Origin: Natrialba hulunbeirensis JCM 10989
GTDB taxonomy: Archaea > Halobacteriota > Halobacteria > Halobacteriales > Natrialbaceae
NCBI RefSeq assembly: GCF_000337575.1
Contig: NZ_AOIM01000009.1
Span: 55,114-119,113 of the forward strand
Length of the DNA stretch: 64,000 nucleotides
Reading direction: 5' to 3'
This document shows positions 34,647 to 43,315 of this stretch, piece by piece (position 1 is the first letter of the stretch; each line of letters begins with the position of its first letter). Both the position numbers and the translations under genes were made by a program. Below the pieces are notes generated by a model. The model saw nothing but the letters and a program-made list of their open reading frames with translations, was not told the DNA's origin and did no database searches.

Positions 34647-37307
34647 TCACTCGGAAAGCAACGGTCGCGAGGAGTTCGTAACGACGAGCAGGCTGCTTGC
34701 TCCCATCGCGACGGCGGCGAACAGCGGATTCAGGAGTCCCGTCACCGCGAGCGGGATCGCGATCGCGTTGTAACAGAACGCCCAGCCGATGTTCCCCTTG
34801 ACCCGGCGGTCCGTCGCCCGCGCGAGTTCGAAGACGGTGTCGACCGACGAGAGGTCGTCGTCGACGAGCGCCACATCGGCCGCGTCGGCGGCCATCGCCG
34901 TTCCGCCCCCGAGCGCGACGCCGAGATCCGCGCTGGCAAGCGCCGGCGCGTCGTTCGTCCCGTCGCCGATCATCACCGTTCGGCCGGTCCGTTTCAGTCG
35001 GTCGACGGTTTCGGCTTTCCCCTCAGGCGGGACGCCGGCGAACACCTGCTCGACGGCGTCGTGCTCGCGGAACTGCGCGGCCGCACGCCGGTCGTCACCG
35101 GTCAGGACGACGATGTCAGTCCCCGACGCCGAGATCGCGGTGAGCGTCTCGTCCCAGCCCTCACGAAGGTCGTCACCAACGACGATCAGGCCGTCCGCAG
35201 CGCCGTTACGGCCGACGGCGACCGGAACGCGTCCGGTTTCGCGTGCGTCCGTAATCTGCTCATCGAGTTCGTCGGGCACAGTCCAGCCCCGGTCACGGAA
35301 CAGGTCCGGATGCCCGACGATGACCTCGTCGCCGTCGACGACGCCTGAAACACCGTTGCGGTGGGATTCGAACGAGTCGATTCGCTCGTCTGCGTGGTCT
35401 CCGCCCCTCTGGTGATCCTTGCCTGGCTCATCGGCCTCGGCTGCAGCCAGTTCGTCCTCCTCCTCATCCGACGACGGCGCGACCGTTCCGCCGTCCGCCA
35501 CCGGCGACACCGGTGTCGCCGCAATCGCCTCACCGACCGGGTGGGAAGAGCGGCTCTCGAGTACCGCGGCCTGTTCCAGCAACTCATCATCGAGGTCGGC
35601 GTCAACGACGGTCATGTCGCCGGTCGTCAGCGTCCCGGTCTTGTCGAAGACGACGGTGTCGGCGTTCCGGATGCGCTCGAAGACGCTGTCGTCGAAGACG
35701 ACGATGGAGTGCTCGAGTGCGTCCCGAATGCCGGCGGCGACGGCGAGGGGGGTTGCGAGGCCGAGCGCGCACGGGCAGGAGACGATCAGGACGGTGAGGC
35801 CGACAAGCAGGGCGTCGGCGATGCTGGCACCGAGGAGGAGGTAGATGCTGGTCACAACGAGTGCAAGCACGAGCACGAGCGGGACGAAGATCGTCGCCAG
35901 TTTGTCCGCGAGCTTCTGGATGCCGTGGGTGCCACTCTGGAGGTCCCAGACGAGTTCGCTGATCCGGTCGAGGGTGCTCGTGGCGTCCTCGCCAACCGCG
36001 ACGGTGAGCGAGCCGTCGGAGACGATCGAGCCGCCGACGACCTCGTCGCCCGATGCCTTCGTCACGGGCAGCGATTCGCCGGTGACGACGGCTTCGTCGA
36101 CTGCGGCCTGACCGTCGACGACGGTGCCATCGATGGGGATTCGTTCGCCAGTGCGGACGAGGACGCGATCACCGGGATCGAGGTCGTCGACGGCGACGGT
36201 CGTCTCGCCGTTGCTGGTGGTGTCAGTGTTTTCGTCGTCGGTGACGGTGCTGCTGTCGATGGCGGTGCCACTGTCGCTGTCAGTGCTCGTATCGCTGTCT
36301 TTACTGGTATAGACCCGGCGGGCCTCGTCGACCTGCACCGCAGTCAGATCGGAGAGGCGGTCCATCGCCTTGCGTTTGAGCGTCGACTCGTAGTAGCCGC
36401 CGACGGTGACGATGACGATGATGGCGACGGTCACGTCGTAATACAGCTCTGGATCACCGACAATGATCGAGAGCGTACTGTAGAGGTAGGCACTGATGGC
36501 TGCGATCGAGACGAGGAGGTCCATGTTCGGCGACCGGGTCTTGATCGCCACGTAGGCACCCTGCAGGATCGGTTTCCCGGTGATCATCAGGATGATTGTC
36601 GTCAGCGCAGCGATGCCGATGTAAAACGGTGTCGCGAGTTCGCTTGCGAGTGCCTCGGTGAGAAACTCAGTCGTCCGCTCGTCGTAGAACAACCCGCCGA
36701 AGTAGGTCGGATAGATGATGACGATGTACTGCAACATCACCATCATCCCCATCATGACGCCGACAGCGACGCGGCCCATCTCCCAGTTGTCGGCACGACG
36801 GCGACTGATGGCGTCCTCGCGGTCGTAGGCGCTGTAGCCGAGTTTACTGATCTCTTCTTTGAGCGTCTCGACCGACACCGTCTCCGGATCGTGGTCGATG
36901 CGGGCCGTATCCGTCACGTAACTCGAGCTGGCGTGGCTGACACCCTCGGTGTTCGAGGCGACGGACTCGATGAACGCCTCGCAGGTCGCACAGTACATGC
37001 CGTCGACCTCGAGGAAGGTGGTCTCGTGGCCTGACGGGACTTCTCGGGTGTCCTCGCCCGGTTGTGTCGCATCGGGTGCGGCACGTGCGTCGCGGATGTC
37101 CGTCGCATCTACGTCCTCGACGTCGCCGAGCGCGTCGTAGACATCCCGACAGCCGACACAGCAGAACGCGTTTCCGTCGTCGACGACGCCGCTGCCCTCG
37201 ACCGGCAGCTCACAGAGCGTACAGCCGGCGTCGCCGTTTGCCGTACCATCTGGGCTTGGGCTTGAGTCCGGGTCTGGGTCTGTGGTTGTGTCGTTTGGGT
37301 CCGTCAT
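34647..37307 (-). CDS. Copper-type heavy-metal P1B ATPase (CcoI/CopA-like)
   Basis: An 886-residue metal-transporting P-type ATPase. First comes a Cys-rich metal domain with C29/C32 and C49/C50/C53 (the type attached to CcoI/FixI), then a heavy-metal-associated domain with CATC at 106-109. Eight membrane helices carry the CPC motif (SCPCALG) near 511. The phosphorylation loop DKTGT is near 554 and GDGTNDAPAL follows. A 40-residue Asp/Ser/Thr insert sits near 336-378 and another acidic insert near 620-660. CPC and the domain set suggest Cu(+). It lies 42 bases after the SafE-like gene, on the same strand. Confidence 0.95.
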   Translation of the reverse strand: MTDPNDTTTDPDPDSSPSPDGTANGDAGCTLCELPVEGSGVVDDGNAFCCVGCRDVYDALGDVEDVDATDIRDARAAPDATQPGEDTREVPSGHETTFLEVDGMYCATCEAFIESVASNTEGVSHASSSYVTDTARIDHDPETVSVETLKEEISKLGYSAYDREDAISRRRADNWEMGRVAVGVMMGMMVMLQYIVIIYPTYFGGLFYDERTTEFLTEALASELATPFYIGIAALTTIILMITGKPILQGAYVAIKTRSPNMDLLVSIAAISAYLYSTLSIIVGDPELYYDVTVAIIVIVTVGGYYESTLKRKAMDRLSDLTAVQVDEARRVYTSKDSDTSTDSDSGTAIDSSTVTDDENTDTTSNGETTVAVDDLDPGDRVLVRTGERIPIDGTVVDGQAAVDEAVVTGESLPVTKASGDEVVGGSIVSDGSLTVAVGEDATSTLDRISELVWDLQSGTHGIQKLADKLATIFVPLVLVLALVVTSIYLLLGASIADALLVGLTVLIVSCPCALGLATPLAVAAGIRDALEHSIVVFDDSVFERIRNADTVVFDKTGTLTTGDMTVVDADLDDELLEQAAVLESRSSHPVGEAIAATPVSPVADGGTVAPSSDEEEDELAAAEADEPGKDHQRGGDHADERIDSFESHRNGVSGVVDGDEVIVGHPDLFRDRGWTVPDELDEQITDARETGRVPVAVGRNGAADGLIVVGDDLREGWDETLTAISASGTDIVVLTGDDRRAAAQFREHDAVEQVFAGVPPEGKAETVDRLKRTGRTVMIGDGTNDAPALASADLGVALGGGTAMAADAADVALVDDDLSSVDTVFELARATDRRVKGNIGWAFCYNAIAIPLAVTGLLNPLFAAVAMGASSLLVVTNSSRPLLSE

Positions 37308-37349
37308 TGGTCAGTTCTCAGTAGTGATCGTGGTGATCCCAGTCAGTGC

Positions 37350-38183
37350 TCAATGGTGGCCGTGACCGCCCGTCTCGACACCCGGCGCGTCGATCCCGTC
37401 GTAAAACGGCAACTCAGGGTGTGGAACGTGAATCCCCAGGCTCATCAGCCCGTGGGCGAGCAGAACGTAGCCGAGGACCACGAACGCGACTCCGAGGAGT
37501 TGGTGTACCCGTCGGCGGTGTGCCACGTCGACGGAGTCGATGATCGTCCCGTACGCAAAGACCGCCGGCACCGTCCCGAGTCCGAGTGCTGCAAGCGCGA
37601 GCGCCCCACCAGTCGGGGAGCCGGTTGCGAACGCGTACAGAAACGCCGGATAGAGAATCGGGCAGGGCAAGAGGCCGTGAAGCGCCCCCAGTCCAACGAT
37701 TCCGGGCCCGTTTGCGAAGCGGTCGACGTGGGCGGTCAACATGGCGACAACCCGATCGAGTCCAGGGATGTGCAGTCCGCCGGTCGTCCGTCCGAGCAGG
37801 TAGTAAATTCCGGTGACGATGACGAAGCCGCCAACGACGAGCCCGATGCCGCCGCGGACGGGATCAGCGATCGACGTGAGCTCTGTCGTTGTCACGAATA
37901 GCACACCACCAAGTGCACCGAAAGTAGCACCCAACAGGGTATAGCTTGCTGTCCGTCCGAGATTGAAGAGTGCGTGCTGGCGAACCTCGTAGGTGGTGAG
38001 ATGGCTCGTACGACTCTGCCCGGATGCGGTCTGTGTCCCGCCGTCGGTTGCCCGTCCGTCGTCCATCCGGCTCGCGTAGACTGTCACGAGTGGACCGCAC
38101 ATTCCGATACAGTGTGCACCGGCGAGTAAGCCAATAACAAAGAACAACAGCACGTCGATGCCAAGAAGCGTAAGCGGGTCCAT
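37350..38183 (-). CDS. SafE/TauE-like membrane protein, copper-linked
   Basis: A 277-residue protein with about six helices. The N-terminal motif AGAHCIGMCGPL (residues 23-32) and the second-half motif LHGLLPCPILYPAF are typical of SafE-like proteins that sit with CcoI/CopA-type ATPases and heme-copper oxidase assembly genes. Cysteines and the His-rich end (GGHGHH) could bind copper. It is cotranscribed with the P-type ATPase. Direct biochemical role in archaea is unknown. Confidence 0.85.
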   Translation of the reverse strand: MDPLTLLGIDVLLFFVIGLLAGAHCIGMCGPLVTVYASRMDDGRATDGGTQTASGQSRTSHLTTYEVRQHALFNLGRTASYTLLGATFGALGGVLFVTTTELTSIADPVRGGIGLVVGGFVIVTGIYYLLGRTTGGLHIPGLDRVVAMLTAHVDRFANGPGIVGLGALHGLLPCPILYPAFLYAFATGSPTGGALALAALGLGTVPAVFAYGTIIDSVDVAHRRRVHQLLGVAFVVLGYVLLAHGLMSLGIHVPHPELPFYDGIDAPGVETGGHGHH

Positions 38184-38402
38184 ATGTATCGAGTAGTTCT
38201 GTGCGGTAATTCGGCGTTCGGGTTCACTTTTCGAACGCGCGTGTTCGCGGCTAGCCGCTGGACAAGGTAATCGGTTTCGTCTTGGGGGTAGTTACCCGAC
38301 CACCGCTTGGGATCTGAGCGGTCACGCGTCTCGAGTACTCTGTTCGTTCCGTAGTGTGAGTAGACAAAAGGTTGATATCACGTCGAAGTGCTGTCAATCC
38401 GT

Positions 38403-39638
38403 ATGAGTGTCGCCTCGCCAGTTCCAGACTGGTACTCGAGTCGGCGGGGACGCGTGTTCGCCCTGATCGGATTGCTCGCCGTGACGTGGTTTGTCCTCAG
38501 TATTTATCGAGTGATGTTCTCGGTCGCGATTCCGGACGTTACAGCGCTGACGAGCGTAACGTACACGCAAGCAACCGTTCTGTTCGGCGCGCTCTTCGTC
38601 GGCTATGCGGTCAGCCAGTTTCCAGCAGGATCGCTTGCTGACGAACTCGGAATCCGGACGGTATTGCTCTGTGGCGCAGCCGTCGCCTGTGTCGCGATGG
38701 CGTCCCTTTCGGTTGCGAACAGCTACGTTCACGTTCTCGGTGCGTTGTTTCTTATCGGTGTTGGACTCGGGAGTTTTCGCTCGGTGAGTCAGGTTGCGAT
38801 TTCGGCGCACGCGCCGGCAGAAGACGAGGGGAAGGCGCTCGGATTACTCACGGCTGCCGAACCGTTTAGTTATATCGTCGGGCCAGCAACCGTCGCGGTA
38901 CTGATCGAACAAAGCGGACTCTTTACGATGCCGCTGCTTCTCGCGCTCGTACCGCTCCCCCTTATTGGGGCGCTCGCTATCGGTATGCGCCACCGACGAG
39001 GTGCAACCGAAACCACGATCGAAACCCCGTCACTTCGAGCCGGAATGTCGACGGTCACCGCCCACCTGTTTGACCGTACGACGCTCCTGATCGTCGGTTT
39101 TGGAATGACGTTTTCGGCGACGACGAACGCGCTGATAGCCATCCTTCCGTGGTACGTCGTCGACACGACGGGGCTCTCGCTCACGGTCGGAAACTTCTAC
39201 GCGGGTGTTATATTCGGTGCGGGTGCCGTTGCCGCCCTGATCGGCGGCGTGCTCCGCGACCGGATCGGTTCTGTCCCGATCCTCGTCGGCGGTTTCACTG
39301 GCGCGGCACTCGCCGTGCCATTTCTCGCGGTCGTCTCGAGTCTCTTCTGGGTGCTTTTCGTTCTTGGCGTGTTCAGCCTCGCACTCAATAGCATCCTTCC
39401 TGCACGTGATCGCGTTATCAACGGCCACTCGAGAGCATGTACGGACTCCGAGAGGGGTGCGATGATCGGCGGCTTGCGCTCACTCTGTTATCTCGGTGGT
39501 GGTATCATTGCCGTCGGCATCGGCCTCACGTTCGCGCAGTTCGGCCGTACCGAAGGATTCGGACTCCTCGCGGTTGTTCTTCTCGTCGGTAGTCTCTGTT
39601 CGTCGCTGCTGTGGGGTACTACTGGGAACAAGTACTAA
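38403..39638 (+). CDS. MFS transporter
   Basis: A 411-residue, 12-helix transporter. GSLADELGIRTVLL near 75-88 matches the loop 2-3 motif and FGALFVGYAVSQFPAGSLAD the preceding helix. Substrate cannot be assigned. The ATG at 38403 was chosen over a GTG at 38388. A TATA-like TTGATATCAC lies about 22-31 bases upstream, suggesting a nearly leaderless mRNA. Single gene. Confidence 0.88.
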   Translation: MSVASPVPDWYSSRRGRVFALIGLLAVTWFVLSIYRVMFSVAIPDVTALTSVTYTQATVLFGALFVGYAVSQFPAGSLADELGIRTVLLCGAAVACVAMASLSVANSYVHVLGALFLIGVGLGSFRSVSQVAISAHAPAEDEGKALGLLTAAEPFSYIVGPATVAVLIEQSGLFTMPLLLALVPLPLIGALAIGMRHRRGATETTIETPSLRAGMSTVTAHLFDRTTLLIVGFGMTFSATTNALIAILPWYVVDTTGLSLTVGNFYAGVIFGAGAVAALIGGVLRDRIGSVPILVGGFTGAALAVPFLAVVSSLFWVLFVLGVFSLALNSILPARDRVINGHSRACTDSERGAMIGGLRSLCYLGGGIIAVGIGLTFAQFGRTEGFGLLAVVLLVGSLCSSLLWGTTGNKY

Positions 39639-39796
39639 ACGTGGATGGGGTACTGTTCGCGCTCACTCTATCTCCAACTTCAGCTTCAACTCCAACACTA
39701 TCGAACGATAGGAACGCCCGTAAACTGTCCGCGTGCAACCAAGAACAGATCGACGTTCAACCCGCTTGAGACAAATTCGGCGTGCCGACTCGACTG

Positions 39797-41134
39797 CTAC
39801 TCGACGTACCGATACTTCCGCTCGCCCATCCGGCCCCAGCCGTCGAAGACGAACTCCTCGTCGGGCGTCGTAAACTCCTCAACATCGACGTCCATCTCGT
39901 GGTTGTGTGCGTCGTGGACCTCCTCGTAGTCCTCCCAGGAGAGATCGTAGCGCGCCTCGAGTTGCTCGTCGACGTTCATCGCCTCGATCTCTGCTTCCCA
40001 CCCATCCTGGATCGTCTCGGCGTGAATTTCTGCCTGCGCACCGCTGCCGTAGGAGCCGACCAGCAGCGTCTCACCGGTCAGATCGCGACCGGACTCGAGT
40101 GCGGACTTGAGCGCGCTCGCCCGGGCGATGTGAACCGAGCCGGTGTACCAGTTGCCGACCTCGCGCGAGAGCGCCAGCGTGGGGTCGACTGTCTCGGCGT
40201 ACCACTCCTGGTATCGGTCGGTCTTTTTGAGTGCGTCCATGTACTCGCGAACGGCATCGCGGAACGCGTCCTCGTCGTCGAACGCCTCTCTGCGGGGCTG
40301 GCGTCCGATCTCCTCGGCGAGTTCCTCTTCGACCGCCGTATCACGTGTGACGTGGCGATACGCGAGCATCGCTGCCTTGCGGACCATGCCCGGGAACGGG
40401 GTGTGGAACGGTGCGAACACGAAATCGTCGGGGTGAACGTCGCCCGCGACGCTCTCGTAGTCCTCCAGGGCTTCGCGCATGCGTGCGAGGTAGACCTGTA
40501 CGGAGCGCTTGCCGTCGACGGACGGGAACTGCTGGTTGGGCTTGAGGAAGTCGGTTTCGTCGGCCGAGCCGTAGCCCTGCTTGGCGGAGAGTTCGATCAG
40601 GTTGGGGTCCTCGTCGATGTACATCGCGACGGCACCGGCACCCTGGGTCGCCTCACCGGCGTCGCCGCGGGCGTAGAGTGCGGTGTCGGTCGCGATGACG
40701 AGTGCGCCGCGGCCGCGGTTGCGACCCGCGCGGATCCAGTTGTACGCATCGTCAAGGCTCTGAGTGCCTGCAATACAGGCGAACTTGCGCTCGCCCTTGT
40801 TCGCGTGGTGGAAGTCGCCCTCGTACACCGATTCGAGGCACCCAGCGACGTACGTCGAAACCGGTTTCGAGTTGTCGAAGGAGCTCTCGGTTGCGACGTC
40901 GATCCGGCCGATATCGTCGGGTTCGAGGCCCTTGCGATCCATCAGGCGGTGGGCCGCGTTCGCGCCCATCGTGACGATGTCCTCGTAGCTGTCGGGGAAC
41001 GAACTCGCGTTGAGGCCGAGTCCTTTCGTGTACTTTTCGGGGTCTTCGCCCTTCTGCGGCGCGAACGTTCCGGGAAGGTCGAGTTTGAGGTTCCCGGTCC
41101 AGATCTCGATGGCGTCGATACCGACTGCTGTCAT
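39797..41134 (-). CDS. Hydroxymethylglutaryl-CoA synthase
   Basis: A 445-residue HMG-CoA synthase of the eukaryotic/bacterial-like (not the short archaeal) type, first committed step of the mevalonate route to archaeal isoprenoid lipids. The acetylated catalytic Cys is C120 in KFACIAGTQS; the general-base Glu is E83 in VATESSFDNSK; FAPFHTPFPGMVRKAAM supplies the His. Length is near the Staphylococcus enzyme with extra acidic residues. Single gene. Confidence 0.95.
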   Translation of the reverse strand: MTAVGIDAIEIWTGNLKLDLPGTFAPQKGEDPEKYTKGLGLNASSFPDSYEDIVTMGANAAHRLMDRKGLEPDDIGRIDVATESSFDNSKPVSTYVAGCLESVYEGDFHHANKGERKFACIAGTQSLDDAYNWIRAGRNRGRGALVIATDTALYARGDAGEATQGAGAVAMYIDEDPNLIELSAKQGYGSADETDFLKPNQQFPSVDGKRSVQVYLARMREALEDYESVAGDVHPDDFVFAPFHTPFPGMVRKAAMLAYRHVTRDTAVEEELAEEIGRQPRREAFDDEDAFRDAVREYMDALKKTDRYQEWYAETVDPTLALSREVGNWYTGSVHIARASALKSALESGRDLTGETLLVGSYGSGAQAEIHAETIQDGWEAEIEAMNVDEQLEARYDLSWEDYEEVHDAHNHEMDVDVEEFTTPDEEFVFDGWGRMGERKYRYVE

Positions 41135-41342
41135 ACTGGGATACTATACAGCGACCTATTTGATATTGTCGTTCGATGTTTCGACAACTGACGTATTTTC
41201 GGCGAATCTTCTGACGTCGATCCGTGTGTTCGTCGCTGTTCGTCAACTCACGACAGCCGCACTCAGCACCCAGACGACCTGTACTCGCCAGTCTCCGTTC
41301 GAGGTTTGGGCCGCCAAAACAGTCCGCTCGTCGGTGTCGTCG

Positions 41343-41921
41343 TTACTCGTCTTCTTCGACGACTTCCGGATCGCTCATCGCACTCTGGAGGCTGTCGAGG
41401 CCGTTGATCCACTCCGTGACCAGTCCGTACTCGAGATCCTCCGCGACAGTCATATCGAGTTCGTCCTCGTCGATGATGAGCGTCCCAGCCTGTGCAGCGT
41501 AGCCGAGCGCGGCGTCGAGATCCTCCTCGGCTTCCGCGTCTGCAGCGGCGCTCAGGTAGTCGCCGACGGTCCCGTCTGCGGCGGGCCCGTTCGCGATGTA
41601 CTCCTCCGCGGCGAAGAAGACGCAGACGAGGCTCGTCTGGACGCCGTCGACCAGAATCAGCTTCTCTTCGTCTTCGATGTCGACCTCTCCGAGGACGATT
41701 TCGCGAACGTCTGCGATCTCCTCGAGTGCGGTCTCGTCGTCGATGTCCCCGTCGTCGTAGGCGGCAACGATCTTCGCGATGGCAATCGCCGTGTCGTCCT
41801 GTAGGTTCAACAGGAGACGGGCCGACGATTCGTCTTCGGGATCGATCTCTTCGTCTTTGATGCGATCGATCCAGTTCTGCCATCGTTCCTCCGAGTAGTA
41901 CTCGGTCGGGGGATTGCTCAT
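41343..41921 (-). CDS. DUF2150 family protein
   Basis: A 192-residue very acidic, helical soluble protein (YYSEERWQNWIDRIKDEEID, then RLLLNLQDDTAIAIAKIVAA) belonging to DUF2150, a haloarchaea-restricted family of unknown function. Length and composition are typical. Single gene between HMG-CoA synthase and the TatD-type hydrolase. Confidence 0.9.
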   Translation of the reverse strand: MSNPPTEYYSEERWQNWIDRIKDEEIDPEDESSARLLLNLQDDTAIAIAKIVAAYDDGDIDDETALEEIADVREIVLGEVDIEDEEKLILVDGVQTSLVCVFFAAEEYIANGPAADGTVGDYLSAAADAEAEEDLDAALGYAAQAGTLIIDEDELDMTVAEDLEYGLVTEWINGLDSLQSAMSDPEVVEEDE

Positions 41922-41994
41922 ACAGACACCTACACCGGCCGCTTGAAATGCCTTTCTCTACCTGTACGCCGCCACGACAGAACCGGAAACCGTC

Positions 41995-42867
41995 TTACTG
42001 GCCGGTAGCACCCTCGAGCGTGCCGTCGGTGTCAATTCCGTAGACGAGTTCGGGGGTTTCAACGTGGGCCGTTCGGACCGCCTCATCGTGACCGTTCTCG
42101 AGTAGCCATCGAACACGACGGGGGACCGTTTTCGGTCCCAGCACGGCTCCCGGCCGGTCGGGATGGTCGACGTAGTCGGTTTCCATCAGGAACGGCGCGT
42201 CGTGCTCGACGGCGCGCTTGGCCGCGCGCTCGAGGCGGTCTTTGTCGCTCATGACGCTGGGTGTTGGCCCCTCGAGTCGGCCCGCGGCGTAGTGTTTGAC
42301 GACCTTGTGTGCGGGCAGGCCGCGATCTTCGGCCCACTCGGCGACCTCGGTCAGATCCTCGCTCGCTTCGGTGTGGAGCTGGACCGCACAGTCGAGGTCG
42401 CCGCCGTGGTCGAAGGCGTGGCGCATGACGGCGTTCGAAGCCTCCCAGACGGCCTCGGAGACGTCGTAGTGAGGACGGCCGGATTTGAGTGCGAGCGCCT
42501 CGCCACGGTCGACGAACTCGGCGGCGATGTCGATCCCGCCCTGCATGATCTCACGCGCCTCGTCCGGGCTGTAGCCGCGGTCGTCGACGAGCCGTGAGAT
42601 GAGCCCTGGATGCACGCCGAGGACGGGCCAGGCGCGACCCGGCAGTTCGGCTGACGCGTCGTCGACGATGTCGATGGTGCGCTCGAAGACGGGGCGAAAG
42701 TCCTCGCCAGTATCGGCCTCGACGCCCAGATGCCAGGAAGGCTTGTTCACCACGAGCAGGTGCGTGCCACCGACGCGGGCAAAGTCACGGACTGCGTCGA
42801 TTCCGCGGTGGGCGTCCGGGTCGAGGTGCAGGTGGTTGTCGAGAACCGGCGTCTCGTCGTCGATCAT
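41995..42867 (-). CDS. TatD-family metal-dependent hydrolase
   Basis: A 290-residue TIM-barrel amidohydrolase. The metal motif HxH is in LDNHLHLD near residues 9-16, with further ligands in WPVLGVHPGL near 95, LHTEASED and METDYVDHP (Asp ligand) near 235. TatD enzymes act as DNases or on other phosphoesters; the haloarchaeal branch is uncharacterised. ATG at 42867 was chosen over an in-frame start at 42963, which adds a non-homologous stretch. Divergent from the cdc48 operon. Confidence 0.9.
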   Translation of the reverse strand: MIDDETPVLDNHLHLDPDAHRGIDAVRDFARVGGTHLLVVNKPSWHLGVEADTGEDFRPVFERTIDIVDDASAELPGRAWPVLGVHPGLISRLVDDRGYSPDEAREIMQGGIDIAAEFVDRGEALALKSGRPHYDVSEAVWEASNAVMRHAFDHGGDLDCAVQLHTEASEDLTEVAEWAEDRGLPAHKVVKHYAAGRLEGPTPSVMSDKDRLERAAKRAVEHDAPFLMETDYVDHPDRPGAVLGPKTVPRRVRWLLENGHDEAVRTAHVETPELVYGIDTDGTLEGATGQ

Positions 42868-43028
42868 AGTCGCTGGTGGGTGCGCGATTCGGGAAAAGTC
42901 ACCGACTCCCGGTCGACCTCCGCCGGCCGAATAATCTACATCACATGTTCGCGCTGGAATCAATGTGAACTACGAACAACGGTCTTTCGTCGTACCGGCA
43001 CCCCGTACCCGGGTTATCTGGGAAAAGA

Positions 43029-43036
43029 TTTTTATA
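43029..43036 (+). promoter_or_regulatory. TATA box of the cdc48 operon
   Basis: TTTTTATA lies in GAAAAGATTTTTATAGTAG, about 31 bases upstream of the ATG at 43067, with an A-rich BRE-like stretch just before it. The mRNA would be nearly leaderless. Confidence 0.75.
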
Positions 43037-43066
43037 GTAGTGGCGGTTACGTTGGGTTAGTAACGA

Positions 43067-43315
43067 ATGACTCTCGAGCAATTCAGCAACAACGAAGAGC
43101 AGGTTGCCCGTCGGTACCAGTACGACGACAAGCTCGTCCTCGTCGTCGACTTCGGCGCTGACATCGCCGATAGTGCGGTCGACGTAGTCGACGGAACGGT
43201 TCTCGCCGTTCTCGACGGGACACAGTATGAAATCGAACTGCCCGACGGTGCAGACGACGCGCATACGTTTATCAAAAACGGGGTGCTCACTATCGAAGTG
43301 GAGGGCGACCGATGA
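43067..43315 (+). CDS. Small Hsp20-like protein (DUF7127) coupled to Cdc48
   Basis: An 82-residue acidic beta-sandwich-like protein. Strands match the alpha-crystallin pattern ([20 protein letters not shown], then [15 protein letters not shown]). Fits the haloarchaeal DUF7127 family. It overlaps the Cdc48 gene by 4 bases (ATGA), so the two are translationally coupled. It may be a substrate adaptor or chaperone partner for the ATPase, which is inference from context. Confidence 0.85.
   Translation: MTLEQFSNNEEQVARRYQYDDKLVLVVDFGADIADSAVDVVDGTVLAVLDGTQYEIELPDGADDAHTFIKNGVLTIEVEGDR

Noticed and set aside
35361-37034. Long frame antisense to the copper ATPase
   Set aside because: Mirror frame of a conserved gene; Asp/Arg/Gly-rich text without domain.
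39782-41191. Long frame antisense to HMG-CoA synthase
   Set aside because: The opposite strand has a complete enzyme with catalytic residues; this frame is a shadow.
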